Shown here in pieces: positions 1-25,884 of a DNA stretch of 64,000 nt; positions within the stretch are counted from its first letter, which is position 1; the number at the start of each line of letters is the position of its first letter. The position numbers and the translations under genes are program-made. The notes beneath the pieces were generated by a model. The model saw only the letters and a program-made list of their open reading frames with translations. It searched no databases and was not told the DNA's origin. Origin of the DNA: Pegea sp. RAD2-039 (taxonomy: Eukaryota > Chordata > Thaliacea > Salpida > Salpidae); contig JAQGEQ010000177.1 in assembly GCA_034620365.1 (NCBI GenBank), positions 310,001-374,000 on the forward strand. The letters run 5' to 3'.

Positions 1-194
1 TGAAAACAAAATTTCATCAAAAAAAAATGTGAGTGAGACAAGCGACAGGAGAAGAAATATAAATGAGGAAGCAGCTTTCAAACATCTTTTGCTCGCTTGT
101 TGTTGTTGCATGCGATAATCAAAACATGAAAGGAAGTTTGTTGCTGGTTTGTTTTGTCTTTTTTTTTACCTCCTGCCATTTTATATCTTGTGAT

Positions 195-13023
<12,829 letters not shown>

Positions 13024-13395
13024 GTTTGTAGCTATTTGAAAACAGTGAAAGCAAACTCAAACAAATTAACAATGATGTAAAAAACCTAGAAAGAAGTTTA
13101 AAGGGTTATACAGCTATATAGATGATATCAAATCAGTAGAGTTGTTATGTTACAATATGCTTGTTGGTAAGAATAAATGAAAGTTTCTCAGAAGTCATGA
13201 AGAAAAGTTCAAGAAATTTCTCAGCCTGTTTATCAGCTAAAAATAATTAATGAAGATAATAATGATGAAATAGATTTCTACTCAATTACACTTTAAATAT
13301 TTTTTGAACGGCTCATCAAGACATATCAAAGTGTTTTATAGAAATAGTGACGCTAAAAAACCAAATACTTGTTTCTGTGAATAGAAATTAAAGAG

Positions 13396-13902
13396 TTACT
13401 CTTCTTTAGCTCCATGTTTCAAGATTCTGGTGAATTCCAGATAATCAAAATCATTTTTTTGGATAGGAGCTTCTCTAAACATTTCATCGACTTGTTCATC
13501 AGTGAATCGGTCACCCATCGTGGTAAGTAACTCGCGGAGATAGTCCTCGTTGATTTTACCGGTTTGTTCATCATCAAAGCATGCAAAAGCGTTTTTGATA
13601 ACTTCCTCGGGATCTGTCCCATTCAACTTCTCACCAAACATGGTCAAAAACATAGTAAAGTTGATGGCACCAGGTGCTTCATTCACCATAGCATCTACAT
13701 CTCTATCTTTGACTTCTTTGCCGAGAGATGCAAGCATGTCTTTAAGATCTTCACTGTCGACAAAACCATCGCGATTCTGATCAATCATATTAAAAGCTTC
13801 TTTAAACTCTTGGATTTGAGCTTGATCAAACATAGCAAAGACATTGGAAGTTGCCCTTTGAGCGCGTTTCTTTGTCTTCTTCTGTGTGCGTCTACTTGAC
13901 AT
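13396..13902 (-). CDS. Myosin regulatory light chain, non-muscle/smooth type
   Basis: A 168-residue single-exon coding region. It binds the neck of myosin II and switches the motor on when phosphorylated. The N-terminus has the basic stretch and the kinase target RATSNVF (the Thr18/Ser19 site of vertebrate RLC). The first EF-hand loop [12 protein letters not shown] keeps the divalent-cation ligands, and the later EF-hands are degenerate as usual. The C-terminus reads [13 protein letters not shown], typical of the family (fly spaghetti squash). The start is conserved. An acceptor-like TTTTAAG lies 24 nt upstream, so a 5' UTR intron or a trans-splice site precedes the ATG. The heavy chain gene begins ~370 bases downstream on the same strand. 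Confidence 0.97.
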   Translation of the reverse strand: MSSRRTQKKTKKRAQRATSNVFAMFDQAQIQEFKEAFNMIDQNRDGFVDSEDLKDMLASLGKEVKDRDVDAMVNEAPGAINFTMFLTMFGEKLNGTDPEEVIKNAFACFDDEQTGKINEDYLRELLTTMGDRFTDEQVDEMFREAPIQKNDFDYLEFTRILKHGAKEE

Positions 13903-13926
13903 TTTTATTATAATTAAAAATTGTAC

Positions 13927-16440
13927 CTTAAAATAAAAAAGAAGTTGATGATGATAACACTTAATAGCTACATAATTGGATAATATAAGTGTATATTAGA
14001 TGATACAACTTGACAATAGAAAACAAATTTAGCTTTCTAATATTCAATAAAAGCTTTAAAGTATTTGATGGTATCATCCAATAAATTATAAGATATAATA
14101 AGATCTAAATTATAAGATATAATAAGTCAAGTATAGAAGTATTATGAAGGAAATAAAATGCTTGAAAGACAAAACTTTGTTAGATTATTTTCCTCATCTG
14201 CAAATAGATATACAAAATTTCAAGTTGCAACCATCATAATTTTTATATGAAAAGAATTAAACTGTAGATACAAAAATAGAAACATGTAAATAAGTATTAA
14301 TATATACTTAAGGTAAACCAAGATATAATTCATGAAATTATTTGCTACAATAATTACTTATACAATTTATACATACTTATTCTCTTTTAAACATACTTCA
14401 TAAATTTATCATCATCATATACCAAAAATCAAATGCTAAAGATCTAGTTTAACAATAAATATATATCATAAAATACAATTTAAAGCTGATGCCAAATGTA
14501 AAAGACCAACTTGAATACCAAGTACATAAAATTCAAAACTATTACCACAAAACAAGATCAGTCTTTGTCAGCTTTTGCGACAAATTTAAACTAAAGATTT
14601 ATTGTAATAATTAGAAACTGATAAAAATATAGACAGTTATGACCATAACAACATACTAAATATTTAACTGACTATGCTAGAAGAAAGAATATATAAATGT
14701 AAATTCAGATATGAGAATACTAAAGCTATATATAGAAGTAAATTTATATATGCAGATCAAAAAATATATTTTTAGTATAAAATCATTTCATAAAGAAACT
14801 AAAGTTAAAATGAAATATTTTCTAGTTAAACAGAATTAAATAAAAAGATTTTTATAATTCTCTAAATTAATAATATTTTTAGATTCTTTAAAATATTAAT
14901 ATCTTTAATAAAATATTTATTTTATGTAAATATAATAAGATATAAAAATTTATATCATGAGCAGTATAAATAACATCATATATGGTCACTTATATAAAAT
15001 AAGCTCTTTATTTTAACAAAAACAGGTTTATTATAAAAATTTGCAATCATGACATTGAATGAGAACATTAAAAAAAACAATTTTATGACATACAATAAAA
15101 TCACAGCTTAGAAAAGTATAACTTCACTAAAATTTCTCTATCAATTTTTTCATGAGAACCAAAAAATTTAACAATAAGTTGGAGATCTTAAATAAGACAA
15201 AAAAATTCAATATAAAAAGACAAACAATGACATTAAAAAATCATGGTTCTGATTTTGAACAGATTCAATGATTCTTAAAACAAATCAAAACAACTTTTAA
15301 ATTTATAATTTATATATTATCAATGATGCAAAAACCAAATTCCTAGTAACAAAAGCAATTGGTTTATACAGAGAAAAATTAGTTTATACTTCATAAAAAT
15401 CAGATTATTTACTATTTTTTATTAAGTAGATATATATATACCCTTTAACAGTTTTAGGAAATTCTTTTTTTACCAATCAGCGAACAAAAGATAAATTTAT
15501 ATGACAAGCAAGTTACATTTAAATAAGAAATCAATGTTTACTTAAGATAATAACTTTTTTAAACTAATAAATTCACTGTTTTTTCTATCACATCTTTAAG
15601 ACAAACATTTATATATATAAAAAACATTTAGATTAATAGCTGAATTCAATATAATATAATTTACAAATATTTATTCATATTATAAAAGATTTAATAGATT
15701 TGCTGATGTACCAACTGAAGTCTAAAAAATGATATGGATTGATTTTTTAAAATATAAAAATTTATACTTTGAAGTTCAAAAAATTATATTTTCTTATTTT
15801 TAGATAAACCAAAGATTTTACAAGACAAATATTATTTCTATATCTGTCTATTACCTTCAAATTATATAATTCACAATAGAATGAACAATAAAAGTCATAA
15901 TTTAAAAAAAAATCAGTAACATTAAAATATTTTAACAAAGAAAAGTATGATTTAAAACAATGTTCAAAAAAACTTTAAAAAGATTTAAACATCTGAATAA
16001 GTAAACAATTATAAGAAAAATAAACTTTTCAAGTTGATCAAAAAACATAGAAAATACTTTTAATGTTTCAATTCATACATTTTAAAAATATTTGTTGCAA
16101 ACAAAAACAAACATAAAACAAAAGCAAAACAATATCTCTAAGGTCTCACAATTGTTTACAACCAAAATCATTATTCAAAATATTTAATCATTCAAGTTTT
16201 TAAGCCACAAAGTAGATATAAAAGCCCAAAAGGAAGTAGTCTGCATAAAAATTTTAACTTGATGAATTAAAGTGACAAAAATACATAAAAATGACCCAAT
16301 CATCTACCAAATTACTAACAATCAAAACCATCAATAAATCAAACAAATTTTATACTACCCATTACAGCATTTAAATAATATTCAGTTTTCAAAAGAGAAT
16401 AAATTCAAAGTTAAAGCAAAACAGGAAGCTTTTATCTCAC
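13927..16440 (-). other. Probable 5' UTR intron of the light chain gene, AT-rich, no coding content
   Basis: Between the acceptor-like site before the light chain ATG and a GTGAGA donor at 16440-16435 I see only AT-rich sequence with no ORF of note. The donor sits just downstream, in transcript sense, of the CArG/E-box cluster, so the simplest reading is a non-coding first exon plus a 2.5-kb intron. It could equally be an outron if the gene is trans-spliced. Confidence 0.4.
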
Positions 16441-16640
16441 TGTGAGCTTGACTGAATAAAGATCGAATAGATCATGGCCGCGCCCGATATTTGGCTTTTA
16501 CAACGTTGTCACGTGACAAGCGTAAAGCTATTAAACCGGCTGAAAGAAAAAACGTTTCGAAAAGCTAAAATTTAGTTGCCATAAAAGGTATTGAAGTAAC
16601 TACAATATATACAACGCGCGAGGCGGTGACAAGAATGAAA
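16440..16640 (-). promoter_or_regulatory. Likely light chain promoter with CArG boxes and a palindromic E-box
   Basis: A GC-richer island in AT-rich DNA. It contains a perfect CArG box (CCATAAAAGG, 16579-16588), a one-mismatch CArG (CGATATTTGG, 16485-16494), the 14-bp palindrome TTGTCACGTGACAA (16506-16519) around a CACGTG E-box, GGCCGCGCC (16478-16486) and CGCGCG. CArG boxes bind serum response factor, which drives actomyosin genes in animals. The transcription start is not identified. Confidence 0.5.
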
Positions 16641-16649
16641 AAGTGAAAT

Positions 16650-19600
16650 TTATACTCAAGATTTTAATTAATTTCAAATTAATTAATTTAGTTTATAAAT
16701 GAACTACTAAAACTATTAAAAGGGCTTGACATAATTTTGTAAAGTAAAAATTATTATGTTATTTTTAAGATATGAGGTTATGAGTTATTAAAAAAACTTC
16801 AGTATTTCTTGTTTTAATTAGAGTTTAATTATAAGTTAAAAATAAAACAAAAAACTGATTTATTAAAATTTATTTAAACTAATTCGACCTAGTTGGTAAA
16901 AGTAAAATGAAAAAAGTTTATTTTTCATCTAAAATCAAATTATTAATTTACACTAAACTGATATATGCAATTAGAGATATACTTATATACACAATATATC
17001 AAATGTATGTCACAATCTTTTAAATTACATTACATCTTTCTTTGCATAATTCAGATGTAAAACCAAAAAATTGATCAAATCTTTAAATGTTTGATTGAAG
17101 AAATTCAACAAATTTTGATTACCCTTAAAAAGATTATTAATGAAAATTAGTTTTGAAATTAATTTATCATCTCATTATAACAAAACAAATAGTTTTAGTT
17201 TATTTTCAATCAATCTATTTTTCAAACCCTGTTTATCTGCAGGAAGGAGAAATCTGCAAATTTAAAGGTTTGAAAAAATCTTTTTTTGTTAAGCCGTTTT
17301 ATTAAACACCAAAATTTTATTTATTAAAAAATTCAAAATAAACTTTTGTGTTTATATCAACTTAAAACAAAATCCTAACTGTAGAAAGCATTTTGAAATA
17401 AACTACAAATGTTTACAAGAATAATATTTTCCGGAAACTGTATATGCATAAGATAAAACAGTTTGATTGTTCTGACAAAAAAAAACTCATTGAAAAATAA
17501 TTAATCACTTTAAAGAAATAGAAAATCGGGGTTATAAAAAACGTTTACAAAAAATTAAACAAAGAAAGGACTTTATTGGTCTTTGCTATTATATTAAATT
17601 TTATTGTTTAGATTGTCGAAGATTAAACAACTATTTGGCATCTTCAGATAGCAGTTAAGATAAGTTTTTTAATAAACTTTTAGCAAATTACAAAAACTGT
17701 AAAACAGTGAGCTGTAAATACTTAAATTTTCTCTGAAATGATGAAAATTGTTTCTTTAACACATTTTCAAACTTAAATTAGTTGAAGTACCTTCCTTACT
17801 AACTGAGCTCGTGGCTATTATATTGATTGCTGTTACAATGAAACCTAAAATTTAACTATTTCCGGTAATATCTCTTATTACTAGATGGTTTGTTTACCAA
17901 TAAATACACGTTTTATAAATTGTAGTGCAAAGTCACTACCTATTTGCAGAAGTTGATAAATATTTCTAACACCTACTCAGATATTCAACCAACTTTTTAT
18001 TGTATTACTTAAGAAATGGAGTTATAATAAAATTCTTAAACGGTATTTTCTATATAATAAATCTACTGAAGTATATGATACTTATTATTTTGATTAATTA
18101 GCTTATGTAAAGCAATATTTATTGCATAGAAAACAAATTTTAGAAAATATAACTCTCGGCCTTTATATCCTTCATATGATAAAATGCTTTCATGAAAATA
18201 AATGTAGAAAGCGAAACAAAGGAATTAGCAATAATAACAAAACCTGAAAAGAACTGTTCAATCTTATATTGTGTTGTGTTTGCTTCTGCAAGCCTTTTGT
18301 TATCAGTTTGTTTAGAACTAATAAAGTATGAAAAATTATTGCAAATAGTGTATTAATTTAAAATTTAACCGATAATTTCGTCTGTGATTATAGTTTTTTA
18401 TAAAAGAACAAGAGTTCTTAGAGCATGCAATTTCTTATTTCACTCAAAGTTATATTCACTTTTTAGTAAACCATCAAATTATATTTAATTTTAAAATTTA
18501 TATTTATGTTAACATTTTAAAATAGAATAAAGAATATAAGCTATAAGTAAAACATGTTTATAAATACTCTATTTTTGGTAGACAAGTTTATTAATATTTA
18601 ATCTAATCCAGATATATACAATGGCATATTTTCTTTATATAAGTTTTGTTATAAACATTATCATTATTTCCTTATAAAGTTTAGAATAATACTTGATAGA
18701 TACAGATAATATGGCTAAAAATAATAATCGCTTTAAGAAAGATGATTTTCTAGAATAAATTGAAGTTTGTGAATTTTCTGCTTGATATATTTTACTCTCA
18801 GCTGATTTAATCATTTTTATGTTAGAAATTCAATCAAAATTTTTTTAAATATTCAGCTTAAAACCTGAATTTAATATAAATCAATATACTATAAGAACTG
18901 CAATAAATACAAAAGTGTTCAAAGTATGTTTTGGTCATTTATTTTCAAGCCAACTTAGAGATTAACTAAACATAGTTAATAAAAATGTTTCTGTTGCATT
19001 ATTAATTATTTTTAGAAATTATTGTTGATGTTGATTTCAAAATGTTTTAAATTTGATGGAGTAGGAAAAATATTTTGTTTAAAACTTACAGGGATTTTTT
19101 ATTAGGATTTTTATAGATTTATAACCATTCTTGTCAAATTTGGTTCAATTTTACTAGTCTAGTAGTTCTTAAATGTGAAAGAAATGCTTTTTCCTTGTTT
19201 TTAAAAAGTGTCGACCTAAATATAAAAAAAGAAGACGTTATCAAATGGTACTTCATATTTAACTTTGTGCAAAAATTGTTGTGAAACTATTTAAGATAGA
19301 ACAAATTTTTAGTTTAAAGTTTATCTAGGAATACAATTGATAGAGTTTTAGAAGCCAAAAAGTTTGAATCTTTTTTTAATATAGGTGCAACTTATCAACT
19401 TACAAAATTGTTTTCTCAGCGTTTGATGATTGACACTATAAAATATAACCACTGTCCGACCTGGTTTCAGAATCTAAAGGACTTCATGAAGAAAATTAAA
19501 GATAAAATCAACTTATAAATATTATTTTTTATAAATACTTTCCATCTAAGCAAAAAATATGCTTTTCATTGATTTAAGTAGTAAACAAAGATGATCATGA

Positions 19601-22600
19601 AGTCAACAAATTATTATAGATAGTCCAATAATAGATTAAAAAAGAAACTTCCAAACAAAACTTCGAAGTGAATGTTTGCATATAAAAAAGTTGAATGATT
19701 TATCAGAAATATTTGTTACTCTTAAAAGCAATTTTATGATTTATATTAATTTCCTTATAAATTTGGAAGAAGTAGAAAAATATATTAAAATAGTTACATC
19801 AAATAAAATAATTTCATGAAAACTTCAACTTGGATGAATTTTCAATAAAAATAAAAACCTCTTAATATGATACTAATGTAAAAAATTCAAAGTAGTCTTC
19901 TAGCTTTGAATTAAATCAAAAACTATTAGATTATAAATTTAAGATAGCAATGACTACTAAAAGCTGTGAAAATTATGCAAATACTTATACAAAACGGCTT
20001 TAAGCAATTAAACTTATCAAAGCAACAGAGTATATGAGCTTTGTGTTCTTCAAAATTATTATCAAAAACAAAATATAGATTAAACTTTTTAAATTTCTAT
20101 TGCAACAAAACATTTAAAATATCAATAAATATATTGATTAACATTCAATGTTCTTAATATTTACACTTTTCATTTAAAATTTAATATATAAGCTTGAGTA
20201 AATTAATTCAAGCAATTATCTTCAATCTTGTAATATTACAAAGGTAAGTACTATTCGCATCCTTTTTGGTAGGCTACGTTTGAAATATTTGCGAAGTGTA
20301 ATTAGTGCATCTATAGACGATGATCTTTACTACATTTTTCTTACAAATCAAAACAATCACACAATTCTTCATCTAATATCACTCGGATGTTTGATAAAAA
20401 ATAAACATCAACAATTAAATGTGAAAGGCATCGACGAAAAACAAGCTTTTTGTCAGAATAAATTGACTTTAATATAATTATTTTGATATAAAAACAAATA
20501 TTACCTAATTCTTTATCGATGTTTTCTAATCTAATTTATTTTGAGTATAGTATTGATACTAAAAATATTTTATTCGCAAATAAATTCAATTTAAGTCTTT
20601 TCAATTAAATTTTATCATTTGATGATGTACTCGTTCTAAGCTGCACATTTTGAAAGCTGACTTGTAAATATCTCATCACCTAACATTTAATACCGACTTA
20701 GCGAGCTTAAAATAAATTGAATCAATAAATAAACTAGAAAACACTTTTTTCAGCAGTTTTTGATCACATTTTTGTAGTTTTTTTCGTTTTGTAAGATTTT
20801 CACTAAAGAATCTTTCTCCATTAGATTGGTGGGTTTACAGATAGACCAATTAAAAGTTAAACAAATTATTTTTTTTTAAATTAGTTTAATCTAATTAAAA
20901 GAAGTTTTAAACAATTTATTTAAATTAGCTTCATATGATACTAATATTATCAACAAGATTTAAATAAATTTTAAGTTTTTTATAATTTATGTCACACAGT
21001 AATTATTATTTTTTGTGTTATCGTAGTTAAAATACAGACATATTAAAGCATGATAAAGATATTTTAAGTAATAAAAAAAGGAAAAAACAAGATAAAAAGT
21101 TATATTTTGAGCAGTATATGATTGTGCAGGAAGTTTACAATATAATCAGAAATTATGTTCTAGACTTGTTTACAAGGTTCAGTTTATCAATATTCAATAT
21201 AACATTAAAACAAGATTTTTTAATTCAGAATTTATACAGAAACAGTGAAACAATTTTATGGATTTAAAATTAGAAAGTTCTTTTTTATATTTCTATAATC
21301 ATAAAAGAACGGGCATCAAAACTAAATGGGGTTTTCCAGTTTTGTTACAATGACTGACAATAACTAAAATGAAGCAATTAAAAATGTATAGTTTCGACAA
21401 ACTATTTCCCACTCGGATTTTTTTTGTAAGAGTATGTGCTTATTCAGCTTTTCAACATCGATACTATAAATCAGTTTAGATACTTTGTTATGTGTCTGTA
21501 ATAAAAATTGATTTTTGAAAACTTTTATCAAGTTTTTTTTAACCTTTATAAAGCTTTACCCACTTTTAAAAGTGTAATTCAGTCAACTTTATCTTTCTTA
21601 TCTACCCATTTTATGGTTTGAAAAGATGTTTAAGTTCTTAAGGCTTGACTTGAGCTTCTTAAAAGAAACCCAAAAAATATTTTCTTTAAATTTAGAAAAA
21701 GGAGAAATGCGGAGAATCTTACTTCAATTATTGCAGATAATTGAACTTTGATGTCATTATAGAAAAATATAAAGAATACAATAAAGGATATCACATTAAA
21801 ACAAACTGATCAATTAAATGTTTTCTGTTTATAAATAAAGTATCACTTAAAAAGGTTAGCATTTATTAAAAGGTTTTTCAGAACTAATTTTGTATAATTT
21901 TTGTCGAATTATTGTCGTTTTTTTTTTCATTTCACTGATCATTAAGAATCAAATTTACATATTTGAAAATTCCTTTAACAAATTTTTAAGATCTGAAATT
22001 AGAGCTTTGATGTATAGCAGCTTATATCGAAATGGTTTCGATTATGGATAATGCTTACATTAGTCATTCATCAAACATCATTCTACTGTTTAATTGCCGC
22101 AACAAACAACCACCAAAAATCTTATTGGTATCAATTTAAAGTTTTAAACCTTTCAAAATTTCTTGCAGAGTGTTTACAAGTTGTAAATTGAAATGAAAAT
22201 AATTATATAAAAAAATAAAAATACGTTTCCTTTGAAAATTTATTAAGTCAATTGATAGCGGCTCGTTAATACCTCGATTAATCAATAATTTCTTTCAAAG
22301 CTTTGATACAGTCATACATTTTAAATTGACTTGGTATATATTTAAATTTTTGTTTAGTAAATAAGCAGTCTTTATAGTTTTTTTACTAACTTTAAGATTG
22401 CTTTTGTTCTTAATGCGATCAAATCAAATTTGAGACTTACTCTTGAAGTTGATCACTTGAAAGTAAATAAGATTTATTTGCTGTTAAAATCAACGCTTGT
22501 ACCATTTTGTAGTCTTATTTCAATCTTTTATTTTTCTTGCATCTTTCTGATAGAAATTTTAAAGTCTCATCAAAGCTAATTTGAAGATTAGATATAAAAA

Positions 22601-23170
22601 TCCTATAAAAAGTAAATTTTACATGTTTGGTCAAAAAAGTTAGATTTACAGACAAATCTGCATCTGGTAGCGCATTTTAATTTAGTTAATTTGCAGCTTT
22701 AACTTTAACATAAAACCCAAAATATCGAAATAATGTACAAGGCTTTTTGCCTTACCGTACACATGTCTTAAGCGGTTTACAACGTTTCAATGACGATGTA
22801 TGTACAATTAAACTATTTCTAGTACTATATTTATCAGATGAAACCTCTATAGTTTATTTACAGTAGAATTTGATAAAAAAAAACTCAATTTATGAGCAAA
22901 CAATTAGCACAGATTAAGCACGGGCTTACTTTTTACAAACTATTAATATAGCGATACGAAGCTCAGTGAATATAATTAAAGCCGTTTATTGTACAGACCA
23001 AGTTCGAATATAAACGATAAAGTTAATCTGAAACTGATAAATGAAATTAAATAAAATGATTAAAAGTTTGTAGTTTCTTTTTAAAGTTTTTATTAAATTT
23101 TTTTCATTTAAGAAAATTGAATTGGTGAACCAATGTTTCAAACACTAGTTTAATATAAAGTCAATCACAT
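16650..23170. other. Gene-poor AT-rich intergenic region
   Basis: No ORF, repeat or conserved domain that I can support. A 65-codon ORF at 20280-20477 (+) matches no family I know, and a small hairpin lies at 22734-22761. The rest reads as low-complexity A/T sequence. Confidence 0.6.
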
Positions 23171-23171
23171 A

Positions 23172-23440
23172 CGGTTAAGACTAATTGTCGTTGATGGCAA
23201 TAATGAGACAACGTGCGTTTTTACTGTTTGACCCAATTATTTGGTTGGGGAGAATGTGGTATAACAGTAAACTATTTTGCGGCTGACGTAAATGTGTTAA
23301 ATGTCATTCTTGTATAGATCGTTGCCATTCAGTTGCGGGTTTGTGGTAGGTAACGCGTATCGTTAATAAATTTATCGTTGTTGTTAGTCGACGTAATAAT
23401 TTGAATAATGCTCGATATAACGAGTCATTATAATTCAAAT
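23172..23440 (+). repeat. 5' LTR of the gypsy-like relic
   Basis: It shares the blocks ACTAATTGTCGTTGATGGCA, AGAATGTGGTATAACAGTAA and GCTGACGTAAATGTGTTAAA with the copy at 25612, in the same order and spacing, with point differences between. The divergence shows an old insertion. Boundaries are approximate. Confidence 0.75.
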
Positions 23441-25611
23441 TTATTCAAATTAGTTTAATTTATTTCTTTTGCGAATTGTGATTTTTAAAGTGACGCGGCA
23501 GCAGAACACAGGGATGGTATGACCAGAGGTTAGTTTATATATGGATTTTCCCCATCAGATATAAATCAAAGGTTGTTAGAAAATTTAAAATTGAAGGAAG
23601 TCTTTAACCAAGCAATGTGGCTGCCTGGCGGAGCAACCAATACTTCGGGGCTGGTAGATCGGTTGAAGCTGAAGAAAAAACATTAAATTAAAAGAAATAA
23701 GAGACGAGCTGCGATGGCAACTAATACCAGAACTAAGTATTTGTGTGTTACTCAGCTTAATGAAAGAGCATCTGGACGTTCTAGTTATTATGAGGTAGAA
23801 AACTAAAAAAGGAAAGCAGAAGAAGAGATACTATCTCACGGGCCGAAGAACGAATAATAAGCCCTACTGGATCTAATCAGAGATCAATAGGGAGGCTTAA
23901 ACTTTCTCGCTGCGAGGAAGAGCAGGACGGAATCAATTACAAACAGCATCGAAAGAGATATGAGCGTTTTCCCAAGAATAATAGTGAATTCCGTGGAAGT
24001 TGTTACAACCACAGCAGAAGAGGAGATAATGGAGCCGGGACAACAAACTTTGTAGCGCTGGAACTTCCTTCCTATCCTTTTTATTGTTGCATTTCGCGTT
24101 GTCCTTTTATTCAGTATGCACATTTTTTGACAGAACAACTCGGTGTCACCAAGTCTGAATGGTTCTTAAGTCCGTCGGAGATACAAAATGACTTTAAACG
24201 AATTGCAGTATATAGAGTAGAAGAGCTTGGTTATAGAAGTTATTGATATATGGGAAGAAATCAAGTTAAACCTGATCCTTGGTGTTCGAAACCTCTGATG
24301 GATCTACAACCTCCAACGAAAGCGAATTCGTTGCAGACAACAACGGGACTTTTTGCTTATCATAGATCTGTAATTTTTCTGATAAGATTAAACGACTGAA
24401 AAAGGCTCACCAGTTCCCTATGAGCGAAAGAGAGATTCGGGATTTTGAAGAGCTCAAGAAGAATATTGCCGAGTCAATATTACAGGTCATAGATGAAACC
24501 TCACCATTCACAGTTGAAGGTGACGCAGCTAAGACTCTCATTAATTCTACACGACCGATGAAAAGATTTAACTTGGATTTTAAGGGTACTAATGTGAGTA
24601 GTACTAAGATTGCATTTTTGTTGTACATTGCTGACGAGTTTTCTAGTTGTCCTTTTCCATGTTCTAAGGTAGATTCTAGCACGGTAATTAGCTGCTTGGA
24701 GGAGTTGTTTTCACTCTTTGGAACTTGCAGTCACATCCATTCAGATCGGGTGTCGGCTTTTGTGTCTCTATTACGATGCTTCCGAGTTGAAAGGCATCGG
24801 GTCTGCAGCAGGTTCTCAAGATTGGTGTCACTACTCTCAACTAAGGGCTACCTGTCCTCGCCGCACTCCTCTACCACCTTCTGAATGGCTCCCATTAAAA
24901 TCTCTTTATTGAGGATCTCAATTCTCTTCTCATTCAAGTTGATGACACCAGCTGCCTCAACACCTTGAGCTTCTTCCTCTTTGAAACTTCTGAGTTTTCT
25001 GATTCCTTGAAACCATCCATCGTCGATGGGTTGAAAGTTTATTAAGGATTATTCTGGTTAATTAACCGATCGAAATTCATCAGGGCACTTAGACCTATGC
25101 GTTTCATCAGTTCTGGTTCCTTACTGGGATTAAGGAAGAGAAAGCGGGCACAGGTAATGTGCCAAAGCACTTCCCTCCATCTGACTAAGGCTCCTCGTGT
25201 ATGTGTTCGGTGCCCCTTGGCACGTAGACCACACCTTCATTGCGGTCGTGAGGAAGTGTTCGGTTATCCTGAGAAGTGTCACTGACTGATTAGTCAGGGT
25301 GTCGCCCCTCGTTGTCATGACGTCATAACAAATTATTAGATCTGATCTTTAGCTGAATAAGTCTCTAACATTTCTTTCAGGAAACTCAAGTTCAATAATA
25401 GTCCAATTATATTAGTAAAATATACCGACCTCAAATGTGTTATAATTAATTGCATGTTTTCGATGGGGAAATGACGACGAGTTTTGATGGCTCAGGTACC
25501 AAGAGTGGTGACGTCAGTCCGAAGAGCGGGAGAAACGGCGGCGTGGAGGTTCGGTGGTTCACCAGATTGTTTAAAAATGTACCTCCAAGGCTTGACATGC
25601 ACCTCCTAACG

Positions 25612-25880
25612 GTTGAAACTAATTGTCGTTGATGGCAATGATGAGACATCGCGCGTTTTTTACTGCACAGCCCAACTACTTGGTTAGGAAGAATGTGGTA
25701 TAACAGTAAACTAACTTGCCGCTGACGTAAATGTGTTAAATGTCATTCTCGTAAAGGCGGTTTTCATTGGGCAATAGGCAGTGTTGTGGGTAGCGCGTAT
25801 CTTAGTATACGGTAGTGCGTTGTTAGTTGCCTTGATAATTTGAATAAAGCTTGATGTAACGAATCATTCTCAATACATAG
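25612..25880 (+). repeat. 3' LTR of the gypsy-like relic
   Basis: Direct copy of the repeat at 23172. Homology stops around CATTCTCAAT, and LINE reverse transcriptase sequence begins within some tens of bases. The LINE therefore abuts or truncates this LTR. Confidence 0.75.
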
Positions 25881-25884
25881 ACCT

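Larger units (their letters stand above)
23172..25880 (+). mobile_element. Decayed Ty3/gypsy-like LTR retrotransposon
   Basis: Two diverged direct repeats of about 265 bp (near 23172-23440 and 25612-25880) flank a GC-richer interior. At 24420-24750 the + strand reads an end-of-RT/RNase H start (FEELKK then SPFTVEGDA) that runs straight into an integrase core segment (RFNLDFKG, YIADEFSSCPF, HSDR). Most of RNase H and the zinc-binding N-terminus of integrase are therefore deleted. Downstream frames are broken. The element cannot be autonomous. Exact LTR ends, primer-binding site and target duplication were not resolved. Confidence 0.8.

Noticed and set aside
20280..20477. A 65-codon ORF with a GTAAGT-like donor sequence just before it
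   Set aside because: No recognisable domain, no partner exons and random-looking composition, so it is not reported as a gene.
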